The notes under the pieces were generated by a model. That model was not told the origin of the DNA, did not search any database, and saw only the letters and a program-made list of their open reading frames with translations. Below, in pieces: positions 18,129 to 27,800 of a DNA stretch of 64,000 nt. Every line of letters starts with the position of its first letter. Within the stretch, counting starts at the first letter, position 1. The stretch covers positions 1 to 64,000 of the forward strand of contig NZ_JABXKM010000130.1 in assembly GCF_017115025.1 (NCBI RefSeq). Direction: 5' to 3'. The position numbers were made by a program, and so were the translations under genes. This DNA comes from Nostoc sp. NOS(2021) (lineage in GTDB: Bacteria > Cyanobacteriota > Cyanobacteriia > Cyanobacteriales > Nostocaceae).

Positions 18129-18950
18129 ATGACTCAACTAAAAACACTTCCTACCTACGACCCAAGTTTATTTGAGGGAGCCGCAGAGGGCTACGCTCAA
18201 TATAGAACCAAATACCCACCTGTTGTATTCGACAAACTAGCCGAAATATTTAATCTCAATGGTCAAGGACGACTTCTTGATTTAGGTACTGGCCCTGGAT
18301 TAATTTCAATTCCTCTGCGAACCAGATTTGAGGAAGTTGTGGCGATCGATCCCGATCCAGAAATGATTGCCGAAGCTAAACGGCAAGCAGCAGCAGTAGG
18401 AGCAAATAATATTACTTGGTTAGAACAAGGAGCAGAGTTAATTGACTCTAGTTTAGGGACATTTAAGTTAGCCACTATTGGTAGAGCCTTCCACTGGATG
18501 GAACGCGAATTAGTGCTTGAACGCCTTGATGAATTGCTTACTGATGATGGTGGACTAGCACTGCTTAACACTGGTGACAGCCCTTGGGAAAGTAATCTAC
18601 CTTGGAAACAAGCTGCTGTGGGAGTAGTCAAGAAATGGTTAGGTGAAGAGCGGCGGACTGGACAACGAGGACAAGGCACTCGTAAGCCAGTCGATCCTCC
18701 CCATGAAGTCGTAATTGCCAATTCGGCTTTTGCTCGTCAAGAAGTCTATGAAGTGCCATTTGAAAAATCTTGGACTGTCGATAGCTATCTTGGCTACTTA
18801 TACACTACAGCCTTCTCTCTCAAAATTTTCTATGGCGATAACGCCCCAGCATTTGAAAGGGATCTCAAAGAAGCGCTACTAGCAGTTGAGCCGTCTGGAC
18901 ATTTTACAGAAGAACTCAAAGCTACAATCCTAGTCGCTTGGAAGCACTAG
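18129..18950 (+). CDS. Class I SAM-dependent methyltransferase
   Basis: A 273-residue methyltransferase of the UbiE/MenG-like fold. Motif I is LLDLGTGPGLIS (about residues 46-57), the acidic residue after strand 2 is in VVAIDPDPEMI, and motif II/III regions are ATIGRAFHWMERELVLERL and LTDDGGLALLNTGDS. No membrane segments. The substrate is unknown; placement beside the flavin monooxygenase suggests a small metabolite or a thiol/sulfur product, but that is context only. It starts about 108 bp after the upstream gene, the spacer consisting of heptamer repeats (aatccaa). Confidence 0.82.
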   Translation: MTQLKTLPTYDPSLFEGAAEGYAQYRTKYPPVVFDKLAEIFNLNGQGRLLDLGTGPGLISIPLRTRFEEVVAIDPDPEMIAEAKRQAAAVGANNITWLEQGAELIDSSLGTFKLATIGRAFHWMERELVLERLDELLTDDGGLALLNTGDSPWESNLPWKQAAVGVVKKWLGEERRTGQRGQGTRKPVDPPHEVVIANSAFARQEVYEVPFEKSWTVDSYLGYLYTTAFSLKIFYGDNAPAFERDLKEALLAVEPSGHFTEELKATILVAWKH

Positions 18951-19364
18951 TACCGCAAGGCGGAATTCAAAATTCAAAATTCAAAATGAATACAGCGTAA
19001 GCGTTTTATTGATTTGGAATGGGTGGTTTATTTACGCTGTGCTGTACTAGCAAAATTCAACACGAACAACACAGAGTTTCACTCACAAATTTAAATCTTC
19101 CACTAGCACGACATTGGAGTGAGCCTTTCTCACTCCACTTCCTAAATTTTTACCTCCTCACTGTTAAATTTTCAGTTCCTCGAATCGTTGCAGGGTGGGT
19201 CATACCCACTCTATTTCCTAATCTCAGACATAAAATTTTCCAATTTACAAAAAAATGAATTATCGTTGTTTTCAAATAAATTAATAGATAAGATTTTTTG
19301 TTTTTTACATTGCAATTAATCATCATTGTTCTAACCACCTAGAGGGAAATAAATAAAACAACCT
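18951..19364. other. Intergenic region with repeats
   Basis: Contains TCAAAAT heptamers at about 18964-18985, an inverted pair acagcgtaa/ttacgctgt near 18993 and 19032, and a small hairpin gtgggtcatacccac near 19194. It should carry the promoter of the following binding-protein gene. No gene was recognised. Confidence 0.5.
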
Positions 19365-20471
19365 ATGCCAGCTTTAAAAGGAAAGTTTGAATTCAGGAAA
19401 AGCCAGAGAACAACACGTCGTTCCTTGTTGTTTGCTCTGGGCTACTGCTTAATGCTATCGACGGCCTTATCGAGTTGTAGTGAAGCCAAAAATAACACTC
19501 AGCAGTCAGCAGCTTCCCCTGAGTCAGTCGCTTTATCTAGCACTACAGAGAAGTCAACTGAGAAGCAAGTAGTACGGATTGTACGTTCAAAACAACTTAC
19601 CGCTCTAGCAGTTTTAGAAAAGCAGGGTTCCTTAGAAAAGCGATTAAAGCCTCTGGGTTTTAAAGTACAGTGGCCTGAGTTTGCAGCTGGGCCACAACAG
19701 TTAGAAGCCCTGAATGCAAATGGATTGGATATCGCATCTACAGCCGAATCACCTCCTGTATTTTCACAAGCAGCAGGAGCGCCCCTTATTTATCTAGCTA
19801 CTACACACCCCAGTGGTAAAGCAATTTCACTTTTAGTTCCTGTAAACTCTCCGATTAAAAGTGTTGCCGATTTGAAGGGCAAAAAAGTGGCTTTTCAGAA
19901 AGCCTCCATTGGTCACTACCTATTAGTTAAGGCATTAGAAGATGTCGGACTGAAACTGAGCGATGTCAAATCAGTTTTTTTAGCACCGGCTGATGCAAAT
20001 GCAGCATTTAGTCAGAACAAGGTAGATGCTTGGTATATTTGGGAGCCATTCGCTACCAGAAATGTACAAAATAAAATAGCTCGTGTTTTAGCAGATGGTG
20101 GTAAGTTGCGAGATACTGGCAACTTTTACTCAACCTCACGCCAGTTTTATCAGGCTCATCCTGACGTGATTAAAGTCTTTTTAGAGGAGCTACAAAAGGC
20201 AGAAATCTGGACTAAGGATCATCCCAAAGAAGTAGCACAATTACTTGCTCCTGTAACTCAGCTAGATCCACCGACTCTAGAAATAATGCATGATAAATAT
20301 GACTATGGGCTGGTACCAATTACCGAGAAAGTCATCATCAAGCAACAGGAAGTTGCAGACAAGTGGTACAGCTTAGGACTTATCCCCAAGAAGGTGAATG
20401 TTAGAGAGGGATTTTTGACACCTGAAGAGTATGCCAAAATTACTCCCTCAGATGTGTTAGCGAATAAGTAG
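19365..20471 (+). CDS. SsuA-type aliphatic sulfonate-binding lipoprotein 2
   Basis: A 368-residue periplasmic binding protein. The lipoprotein signal LGYCLMLSTALSSC provides the lipobox Cys. The mature part shows VRIVRSKQLTALAVLEKQGSLEKRL, then the family motif AAGPQQLEALNANGLDIASTAESPPVFSQAAGA, DLKGKKVAFQKASIGHYLLVKALEDVGL, and the ligand-domain closure ADANAAFSQNKVDAWYIWEPF. It is followed 37 bp later by the TauD-like dioxygenase, so the pair is probably co-transcribed: capture and cleavage of one sulfonate. No own permease or ATPase is adjacent. Confidence 0.9.
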   Translation: MPALKGKFEFRKSQRTTRRSLLFALGYCLMLSTALSSCSEAKNNTQQSAASPESVALSSTTEKSTEKQVVRIVRSKQLTALAVLEKQGSLEKRLKPLGFKVQWPEFAAGPQQLEALNANGLDIASTAESPPVFSQAAGAPLIYLATTHPSGKAISLLVPVNSPIKSVADLKGKKVAFQKASIGHYLLVKALEDVGLKLSDVKSVFLAPADANAAFSQNKVDAWYIWEPFATRNVQNKIARVLADGGKLRDTGNFYSTSRQFYQAHPDVIKVFLEELQKAEIWTKDHPKEVAQLLAPVTQLDPPTLEIMHDKYDYGLVPITEKVIIKQQEVADKWYSLGLIPKKVNVREGFLTPEEYAKITPSDVLANK

Positions 20472-20508
20472 TTATCCCCAAAAAGAAACTCAAACACAGG
20501 AAAATGTT

Positions 20509-21372
20509 ATGTCTACCTCGACTTTAAGAAAAGTTCAAATTAGGTCTATTGATGCCCCTTTGGGAGCCATAGTTACCGATCTTGATGCCAGTCAACCGAT
20601 CGCACCTGAAGTCATCTTACAACTTAAACAAACTTTGCGCGATCGCCATATCTTGATCTTCAAAGACCAAAAGCTTTCTGATCAAGAACTTTTGAATTTT
20701 TCGTTATACTTTGGCGCACTATTTGTACCATCTGATCAGACTCCAGTATTGGCTTCTAAACCAGGAGAAACTCCGGTGGTGATTCCGATTTCCAACGTCG
20801 ATGGTGGCTATACCGGTACTGGAGAACTCACTTTCCATTCTGATCACAAATGGACTCCCACCCCATCTAGTGGTTCGCTTCTTTATGCCTTGGAAATACC
20901 GTCTCAAGGTGGAGATACTTATTGGTTAAATACCAATTTGGCCTATGAGGCATTAGATGAAGCTACCAAAGAACGGATTGCAGATTTACAGTTAATTACC
21001 TACAACCCATTTTTGCAAGACCGCAATGCACCCCGCTCTTTGTATCGTTTAGACAAGAGTATTCCTTTAATAAGTCCGATCTTTCCCCATCCTTTAGTTA
21101 GGACACATCCAGAGAGTGGTAAAAAGCATCTTTATTTAGATATTGCTACGGAAGTGGAAATTGTCGGGTTAGAGCCGGAAGAAGGATCTAAACTGATTGA
21201 ACAGTTAAGGCAACATCTAAATCAACCCAAGTTCTACTACCAACACAAATGGTCTGTAGGTGATATTGTCTACTGGGATAATCAAGCTACCTTGCACTAC
21301 CGTCAAGCATTCGATCCAAATGAGCGACGGGTATTGAAGCGGGTTAGCCTTGCAGGTAGTCGTCCTTTTTAG
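20509..21372 (+). CDS. TauD-family 2-oxoglutarate/Fe(II)-dependent dioxygenase
   Basis: A 287-residue alpha-ketoglutarate-dependent dioxygenase of the TauD/alkylsulfatase family. The iron ligands are the facial triad His110-x-Asp112 (TFHSDHKW) and His263 (ATLHYRQAF). Arg274 in ERRVLKR is positioned to bind 2-oxoglutarate. The N-terminal segment GAIVTDLDASQPI and LRDRHILIFKDQKLSDQELL are family hallmarks. It hydroxylates a carbon next to sulfur so that sulfite (or sulfate) leaves. AGGAAAATGTT precedes the ATG. Flanked by binding proteins on both sides; taurine itself or another sulfonate or sulfate ester could be the substrate, so I give no gene symbol. Confidence 0.88.
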   Translation: MSTSTLRKVQIRSIDAPLGAIVTDLDASQPIAPEVILQLKQTLRDRHILIFKDQKLSDQELLNFSLYFGALFVPSDQTPVLASKPGETPVVIPISNVDGGYTGTGELTFHSDHKWTPTPSSGSLLYALEIPSQGGDTYWLNTNLAYEALDEATKERIADLQLITYNPFLQDRNAPRSLYRLDKSIPLISPIFPHPLVRTHPESGKKHLYLDIATEVEIVGLEPEEGSKLIEQLRQHLNQPKFYYQHKWSVGDIVYWDNQATLHYRQAFDPNERRVLKRVSLAGSRPF

Positions 21373-21903
21373 TCTCTATATCTGAAGTAGAGATGCAAGA
21401 AATTGCGTCTCTACAAAACCAGAATAATAGGTGGGATTATCCACCCTAATTTCTAAATTAGACAGGATCTTAACAATTCAAAATTCAAAATTCAAAATTA
21501 AAGACATTTCAGACGGGGATTTAAACCCCGACTGAAATGGGTCCTATATGTAGATTGCAGTTTCTTAAACCCTTTAATTTACGATAAACTTGATTATTTA
21601 TGTAAAATTATATAACTAAACTACGCTAAATGATCTATTTATTTTGTTAATAAAGAATCAAAAAATATTTGTCAAAAGTTATCTATGTAATTGTAACAAA
21701 ATGTATATATAAATATTGTTATTTAGGATGAAAATAGTGTTTATAAACACTTCATTTAAATCGGATAATATATAAGATTTAGACGATAATTAATCCTAAA
21801 AAATGCTCAGGGGTTGGTTTAAAAGTAGGAATTAAATTATTTAAAACTTGATTAATTTTCTTGAGATTAGGAAATTAGGAAAGTTTAACATGGAAGTGCA
21901 AAA
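21373..21903. other. Intergenic region with two hairpin repeats
   Basis: Holds the near-palindrome gtagagatgcaagaaattgcgtctctac (split as gtagagatgcaa and ttgcgtctctac, about 21386-21413), heptamers at about 21477-21498, and a stem-loop tttcagacggggatttaaaccccgactgaaa in two arms (about 21507-21537). Either hairpin could end the upstream transcript. The remainder is very AT-rich. A 10-codon open frame at 21890-21922 overlaps the next gene's start; I see no reason to call it functional. Confidence 0.5.
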
Positions 21904-22992
21904 ATGTTTAGCAATGCCGTGAAAATTAAGTTAACAATAATCAGTAAATTAACATTATTTGTAATGCCTGGTTTTTTGGCTTTATCTACCACTTTAATAA
22001 GTTGTACGTCAACCAGCGATCATACAAATAGTGCAACTGATACTAAAGCAGATCCAGCAGCAACAAAAACCATTACTTTTAAAACAAAAGTGCTGCGAAT
22101 GGGGTATCAAAGCTCTGGTGATTTAGTTAGAGTGACAGGAGTTTTAGAAAAACGTTTAGAACCCTTAGGTGTCAAAGTTGAGTGGGCGCAATTTGCTCAA
22201 GGGCCGCAACTTATGGAAGCGATGAATGTCGGCAAAATTGATGTTGGATCAGTTGGAGAAACTCCTCCCATTTTTGCTCAAGCGGCTGGTGCTAGAATCG
22301 TCTATCTGGCTGGTAGGCGAATTACTGCTACTTCAGGTAAAGGGAGTGCGATCGCAGTTCCTAAAGGTTCTCCAATTAAGACTTTAGCTGATATCAAAGG
22401 ACAAAAAGTTGTCTTTCAAAAAGGTTCTGCTTCTCACTATTTTATCATCAAAGCTTTAGAAGAAGTGGGTTTAAAATACAGTGATATTAAAGTTTTGAGT
22501 ATGCCCAATGTCGAAGCCCGTGGTGCATTTATTCAGGGCACTATTCCAGTTTGGGTAACTGGTGATCCTCACTTAGCTTTAGTAGAGAAACTCCACGGTG
22601 CGCGTGTGCTGAGAGATGCCACAAATATTGGTACTCCAGGTGGATATTATGTAGGAACACGCGAGTTTGCTAAAGAAAATCCCGAACTACTTCGGATTAT
22701 CTTGGGAGAGATTGATAAAAATGGTCAATGGGCAGAAGCAAATCGTAAAGAAGTCGCCAAACTCATAGCACCGGTACTTAAAATTGATCTCCCCATTCAA
22801 GAAATAATTTCTGGACGCGCTAATTATCGACTTAAAGGAATTACTCCAGAATTGATGAAAGCTCAACAAAATGTTGCAGATTTATTTTATCAGGAAAAAA
22901 TATTACCCAAAAAGATTGATGTTCAAGAAGCTTTGCTTACACCCAAAGAATATGCAGCTATTACTCCACCAACACTCATCAGTGAAAAGTAG
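21904..22992 (+). CDS. SsuA-type aliphatic sulfonate-binding lipoprotein 3
   Basis: A 362-residue periplasmic binding protein with a lipoprotein signal (MPGFLALSTTLISC). Family motifs are LRMGYQSSGDLVRVTGVLEKRL, EWAQFAQGPQLMEAMNVGKIDVGSVGETPPIFAQA (read in two parts), DIKGQKVVFQKGSASHYFIIKALEEVGL and IQGTIPVWVTGDPHLALVE. The QSSGDLV and VGETPPIF motifs are shared with the next binding protein, so these two are close relatives. It has no transporter partners nearby and probably docks to SsuBC encoded at 3-4.7 kb. Confidence 0.88.
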   Translation: MFSNAVKIKLTIISKLTLFVMPGFLALSTTLISCTSTSDHTNSATDTKADPAATKTITFKTKVLRMGYQSSGDLVRVTGVLEKRLEPLGVKVEWAQFAQGPQLMEAMNVGKIDVGSVGETPPIFAQAAGARIVYLAGRRITATSGKGSAIAVPKGSPIKTLADIKGQKVVFQKGSASHYFIIKALEEVGLKYSDIKVLSMPNVEARGAFIQGTIPVWVTGDPHLALVEKLHGARVLRDATNIGTPGGYYVGTREFAKENPELLRIILGEIDKNGQWAEANRKEVAKLIAPVLKIDLPIQEIISGRANYRLKGITPELMKAQQNVADLFYQEKILPKKIDVQEALLTPKEYAAITPPTLISEK

Positions 22993-23617
22993 AAAATAAT
23001 CAGATATGAAGACTGGGGACTAGAAAATAGTTTTCCAATACCAAATCTCGAATCCCTTTAAATGCTTCATACTAAACAAGCCTAATTGAGGAAAAGCCAC
23101 TTTTTACAAATATCCAGACTTTATTTTTTAACAAGTTGCGTAGGTATAAGTCCCCCGCAACCGTCAAGCGGCAAGTTTTGTGTTGGGGTTAAATCCCCAT
23201 CATCAAACTGTACTTCCGACTTGTTTAAAAACCAACTAGAATACCAATTTACTAAAACCAAAAAGAGATTTGTTGAATTAGTGCAATCTCAATTTATAAT
23301 ACTAAAATGGTGTTTTAGGAGGTTGACAGAACAACTTCCAATTATCTTACTTGCTTTTGGAAGTAAGACTTAAAACCCACATTCTGCAATTCATTTTGTA
23401 ATATATGAAGATTAGGAAATATAGCGATGCCTATGTTGGGCTGTGCCTACTAAATCTGACCATAAGCATAGCCCAACTACCAATAATCGTCAGTATTAAT
23501 ATTTAATAACATGACCATTATTGGTAATGATTTTTGAACTATTCATAGAATACATTTTGAAGTGCAGAATATGGGTTACAACTTAAAAGCTAAAACTTAC
23601 GAGGAAAATCACAACTG
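22993..23617. other. Intergenic region, no gene recognised
   Basis: AT-rich. An open frame at 23086-23373 gives a Lys/Phe-rich 95-residue product with no domain and no ribosome site. A degenerate dispersed repeat (TGTTGGGCTGTGCCTAC with AGCATAGCCCAACTACC in inverse) lies near 23434-23482. The leader GAGGAAAATCACAACTG just before 23618 gives the ribosome site of the next gene. Confidence 0.5.
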
Positions 23618-24661
23618 ATGAACAAGCTATTTCAACCACAACGCCGCACAGTTTTAAAGCGTATTGTCCAATATTCAGCACTGGGACTGTTTGCTTTATT
23701 ATCTCCCTTTGTGGGTAGCCTTGTGCAAAGCACTCAAGCGCAGACAAACGCCAAAGTAATTAACTTGGCCTATCAAAGTTCTGGTGATATTGTCAAAGCT
23801 AGCAAAATTGTTGAGCCACGTTTCAAAGCATTGGGTGTAACCGTAAATTGGGTTGGGCCATTTGCAGCAGGGCCGCAATTGATAGAAGCGCTGAATGCAG
23901 GTAAGGTGGATATCGGTAGTGTCGGAGAAACACCTCCAATATTTTCCCAAGCCACAATCCCAGGCGCCCCTCAATTTGTCTATATTGCTGGACGCACGCC
24001 TACCGATGGGACAAACCAAGGTATTGTAGTGAAAGCTAATTCTCCCATTAAGACAGTAGCGGATCTTAAAGGTAAGAAAATTGCTTTTCAGGTAGGGTCG
24101 AATGCACAGTATTTACTAGCAAAAGCTTTGCAAGAGGTTGGGTTACAAATTAGCGATATTCAAATCGTTGCTTTGACTCCAACTCAAGCCCGCGACGCCT
24201 TTCTTCAAGGCCAGGCTGACGCCTGGGTGGGTGGCGATCCGTTGTTAGCTGTTGTGCAAAGTACTAATACTACTCCGATTCGGATTTTGAGAAATGCAGC
24301 CGGAATTAACACTTTAGGCGGATTTTATCTTGGCAGGCGTTCATTTGTCACCCAAAATCCGGCATTGGTGCAAGTGTTTTTAGAGGAAGCAGAGACGGCA
24401 GGAGAATTTGCTGAAAAAAACCCAACCATAATTGCCAACGAGTTAGCTCCCGATCTGAAATTAGATGTATCAATTGTAGAAAAGGTGGTACGCCGTAGTG
24501 CTTATAGATTGAGAAGACTAACACCTGCGATCATTGCCCAACAGCAGAGCGTTGCCGATTTTTATTTTGCACAAAAAGCCATCCCGCGTAAGGTAGATAT
24601 CAAACAAGCGATTCTTCCTACTCTACAATATCAAGCTATCACACCTGATAATATCAAGTAA
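23618..24661 (+). CDS. SsuA-type aliphatic sulfonate-binding protein 4
   Basis: A 347-residue periplasmic binding protein. Unlike the other three it has no lipobox; the signal PQRRTVLKRIVQYSALGLFAL carries an RRxxLK motif resembling a twin-arginine signal and ends near QSTQAQT. The mature protein has NLAYQSSGDIVKASKIVEPRF, FAAGPQLIEALNAGKVDIGS, VGETPPIFSQ and RDAFLQGQADAWVGGDPLL. A soluble form alongside lipid-anchored relatives suggests a different ligand or delivery mode. It is the last recognisable gene of the sulfur island; a MITE and a convergent histidine kinase gene follow. Confidence 0.88.
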   Translation: MNKLFQPQRRTVLKRIVQYSALGLFALLSPFVGSLVQSTQAQTNAKVINLAYQSSGDIVKASKIVEPRFKALGVTVNWVGPFAAGPQLIEALNAGKVDIGSVGETPPIFSQATIPGAPQFVYIAGRTPTDGTNQGIVVKANSPIKTVADLKGKKIAFQVGSNAQYLLAKALQEVGLQISDIQIVALTPTQARDAFLQGQADAWVGGDPLLAVVQSTNTTPIRILRNAAGINTLGGFYLGRRSFVTQNPALVQVFLEEAETAGEFAEKNPTIIANELAPDLKLDVSIVEKVVRRSAYRLRRLTPAIIAQQQSVADFYFAQKAIPRKVDIKQAILPTLQYQAITPDNIK

Positions 24662-24731
24662 CGGTAAACAGGTAGAGGCAGGTTTTTCATGATCGAGCAA
24701 CGGCTCTCGTGAGGGAGTCGTTGACTTTAAT

Positions 24732-24871
24732 CCAATACGCTTGGTGTTAGCGCCAAAAACCCTTCATCTGCGTAGGTTAGGTGGAGGAACGAAACCCAAC
24801 ATTTTCGTGGGTTTGTTGGGTTTCACTACGTTCCACCCAACCTACAATTATCCTTAACCCAAGCGTATTGG
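24732..24871. mobile_element. MITE of the CCAATACGC family with 8-bp target duplication
   Basis: 140 bp with ends ccaatacgcttgg and ccaagcgtattgg (13-bp inverted repeats) and an internal hairpin (gtaggttaggtggaggaacg against cgttccacccaacctac). It is flanked by the direct repeat ACTTTAAT (24724-24731 and 24872-24879). The right-hand duplication contains the stop codon of the histidine kinase gene, so the insertion landed exactly at the gene's end without changing the protein. Confidence 0.92.
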
Positions 24872-24874
24872 ACT

Positions 24875-27800
24875 TTAATCAGCGATTAAGTTGGCGATCG
24901 CATCTACTAATTCGGCTGGCTCTATTGGTTTGGCAAGATGCTTGTCAAATCCGGCTGTTAGTACTTCCTTGGCGTTCATTTCTCCAGCATAGGCGGTAAG
25001 TGCGATCGCTCGAATTTGCCCTCCCTGCTCTGGTGGCAGCATTCTCAACTGTCGCATGAACATACATCCATCCACTTCTGGCATCCCAATATCGCTTAAA
25101 ATTATATCTGGCAAGGATTGGGTTAAAGCGGCTAGTGCTTCATTTGCTGATGTTACTGCTGTCACATTTGCCCCATACTGCTCTAGTAAGAAGGCAATAA
25201 ATTCTCGCGTATCTGTATCATCATCCACTACTAAAATTTTGACACCATTCAAATTTGAGGATGGCTCAGAGTCGCTACTGTCCTGTTTAATCTCAGATTG
25301 ATTTTGGATTAGCGGGAGTCTCACAGTAAAAGTTGCCCCCTGATCTTCGCCCCCGCTTTCTACCTGAACTGTCCCGCCATGCAGTTCGACTAAGTGACGG
25401 ACGATCGCTAACCCTAACCCCAATCCACCAAATTTTCTGGTGGTGCTGCTGTTCTCTTGGCGAAAATATTCAAATACGTAAGGCAGAAAATTGGGGTCGA
25501 TGCCAATGCCCGTGTCGCTGACTGTGATCTGAGCATAAAATACAGGATTTAGCATGGGAGTATTTTCTGCTCTCTGTACCCTTTCTAGTCGGATATCCAC
25601 CCGTCCCCCCGCAGGGGTAAACTTAACTGCATTTGAGAGCAAATTCCAGACGATTTGCTGCAATCGGCTGGAGTCACCTAAAACTTGCCCCAGATTTGCT
25701 TCCAGGCTGATGTGCATCTCAATTGACTTAGCTTCTGCCGATAGCCGCACTGTCTCTATTGCTGCCGAAATCACAGATGTCAGATCAACTGGGTAGATAT
25801 TCAAGCTGAGTTTACCTTGTAAAATCCGGGAGATATCCAGCAAGTCTTCAATCAGTTCAGCTTGTAACTTAGCATTTCGCTCAATAGTCTTCAGGGCTTG
25901 AGGGATTGTCTTTTCATCAAGTTTTTTGGTTTGGAGTAGCTTTGACCAACCTAAAATTGGGTTAAGTGGCGATCGCAATTCATGAGAAAGGACTGCCAAA
26001 AACTCGTCTTTAATCCGGTTGGCGTTTTCTGCCACTTCCCGTGCGGTTTGCTCTGCCTCGTATAGGCGGGCACGTTCCATTGCTTGAGCGCACTGCTGTG
26101 CTAGTGCCAGGATAAAGGCTTGGTCATCCTGATTAAACTCTTGAATCTCGGCAAAAGCTAGAGACATTCCACCTATGGCTCGTCCCTCGATGATCAATGG
26201 AATCGAAATCCAAGCTCCGTAGTTGTACTGAGCATAATCCTCAGCCAGATTTGAGTAACGAGTAACCCTCGCTGTTGTTGGCTCTTGCCAGATAGGCTGC
26301 TTGGTTCTTACTGCTTCTGCCAGTGGCGCGGATGCATTAATAGAGAATCGACGCCATGAATCTACCGCTTCTTGTTGATAACCTACTGCACGGACAATTT
26401 CCAGTTCAGTGCCGCTTTTAGTCAGTAATGCTACTAAGGCAGAACTAGCTCCCAAAGCTGCCATACTTTGCTCTACAATTACTTCCGCGACCTGTGCCGG
26501 AGTTAGAGATTCAGAAAGTGCAGCGGTAATGGCTTGCAGACGTGCAGTGCGAGATGCTGCCCGTAAAGCCGCCTGTTGAGATTGCTGTGCTTCTGTGTAG
26601 AGTCGAGCATTATCAACAGCGATCGCTGCACGGCGAGCTAACTCCTCAGCTAACATCAGGCTTTTGGTGTCGTAGCGACGACCTGAAGAAGATACCAAAG
26701 TCATAGCTCCCAGCACCCGTCCCCGAACTATCAGCGGTACACTCATACCAGATGTTGGATTTAGTTCTTGCAAGATTTTTAGGTGATCGGCGTTGTCGGT
26801 TGCCGCTTGCATCTGTTCATCAGAAATAAAATGAGTAATTTGTGATTTGCCTGTCCGTATTACCTCAGCAACACCTTCTGTTTGTGTCAAATCAGGCGGA
26901 TAATTGTATAACTGTTCTACAAATTCTTGTTTCCCTGGATCGGCATGGGCTGCTGCAACCCGACGGACTGATTGATTGTCACAAATAATATCAACTAAGC
27001 AGCAATCAGCTATTTCAGGCACTGCCAAACGCGCCAAACCTGCTAAAGTTGTCTCGTAGTCCAATGATGCAGCCAAAATCCCACTAGCCTCAGCGAGAAA
27101 ACGCTGCTCCTCTTCCACCTGCTTGCGCTCAGTAATATCTCTCGAAGACGCCTGCATCTCTAAAATTTCTCTAGTTTGGCGATCGCGAATCGCTCGAAGA
27201 GTTGTTTCCAACCAGATATAATCTCCGTCTTGGTGACGAGCACGGTGAGTAATGGTATAAATATCTGGTAAATCGGCATTGACTGGGTAATTCCTAGCAA
27301 TCTCTGCCACATCGTCAGTGTGAACTACCTCACGGCTGGGACGACCTACTAGTTCCTCTGGTTGATATCCCAGTACTGTGTAGCAAGCTGGTGAAACGTA
27401 CAGAAGAATTCCATCTACTGTATGGCGTGAAATAATATCAGTTGAATTCTCAGCCAGCAGCCGAAAACACGCCTCACTCTCGCGCAGTTTTGCCTCTGCC
27501 TGTTTGCGTACATTAATGTTACGGAAATAAAGTGATAACCCTGTGGGTGAAGGATAGGCACGAACCGCAAACCATGCATCAAAGGGTGGGTAATAATCTT
27601 CAAGTTCAAGCGGCATTCCTAGAGCAACCGCCCTTTGATAAAGCTGACCAAAGCTAGTAGCAGCGAGTTCTGGGAACTCTTCCCACAAATTTTTTCCCAG
27701 CAGATCCTCGCAGGAACGCCCCAGAGTACTGCTTCCCTGATGATTGAGGTAGGTGAAGCGCCACCTACTGTCAAAAGCAAGAAAGCCGTCAGTGATCCTT

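Noticed and set aside
21890-21922. 10-codon ORF overlapping the start of binding protein 3
   Set aside because: It overlaps in the same manner as the Cys-rich leader at 9557 but has one Cys and no duplication or other supporting feature; chance is enough.
23086-23373. 95-codon frame between two binding-protein genes
   Set aside because: Composition is that of AT-rich spacer; no family resemblance.
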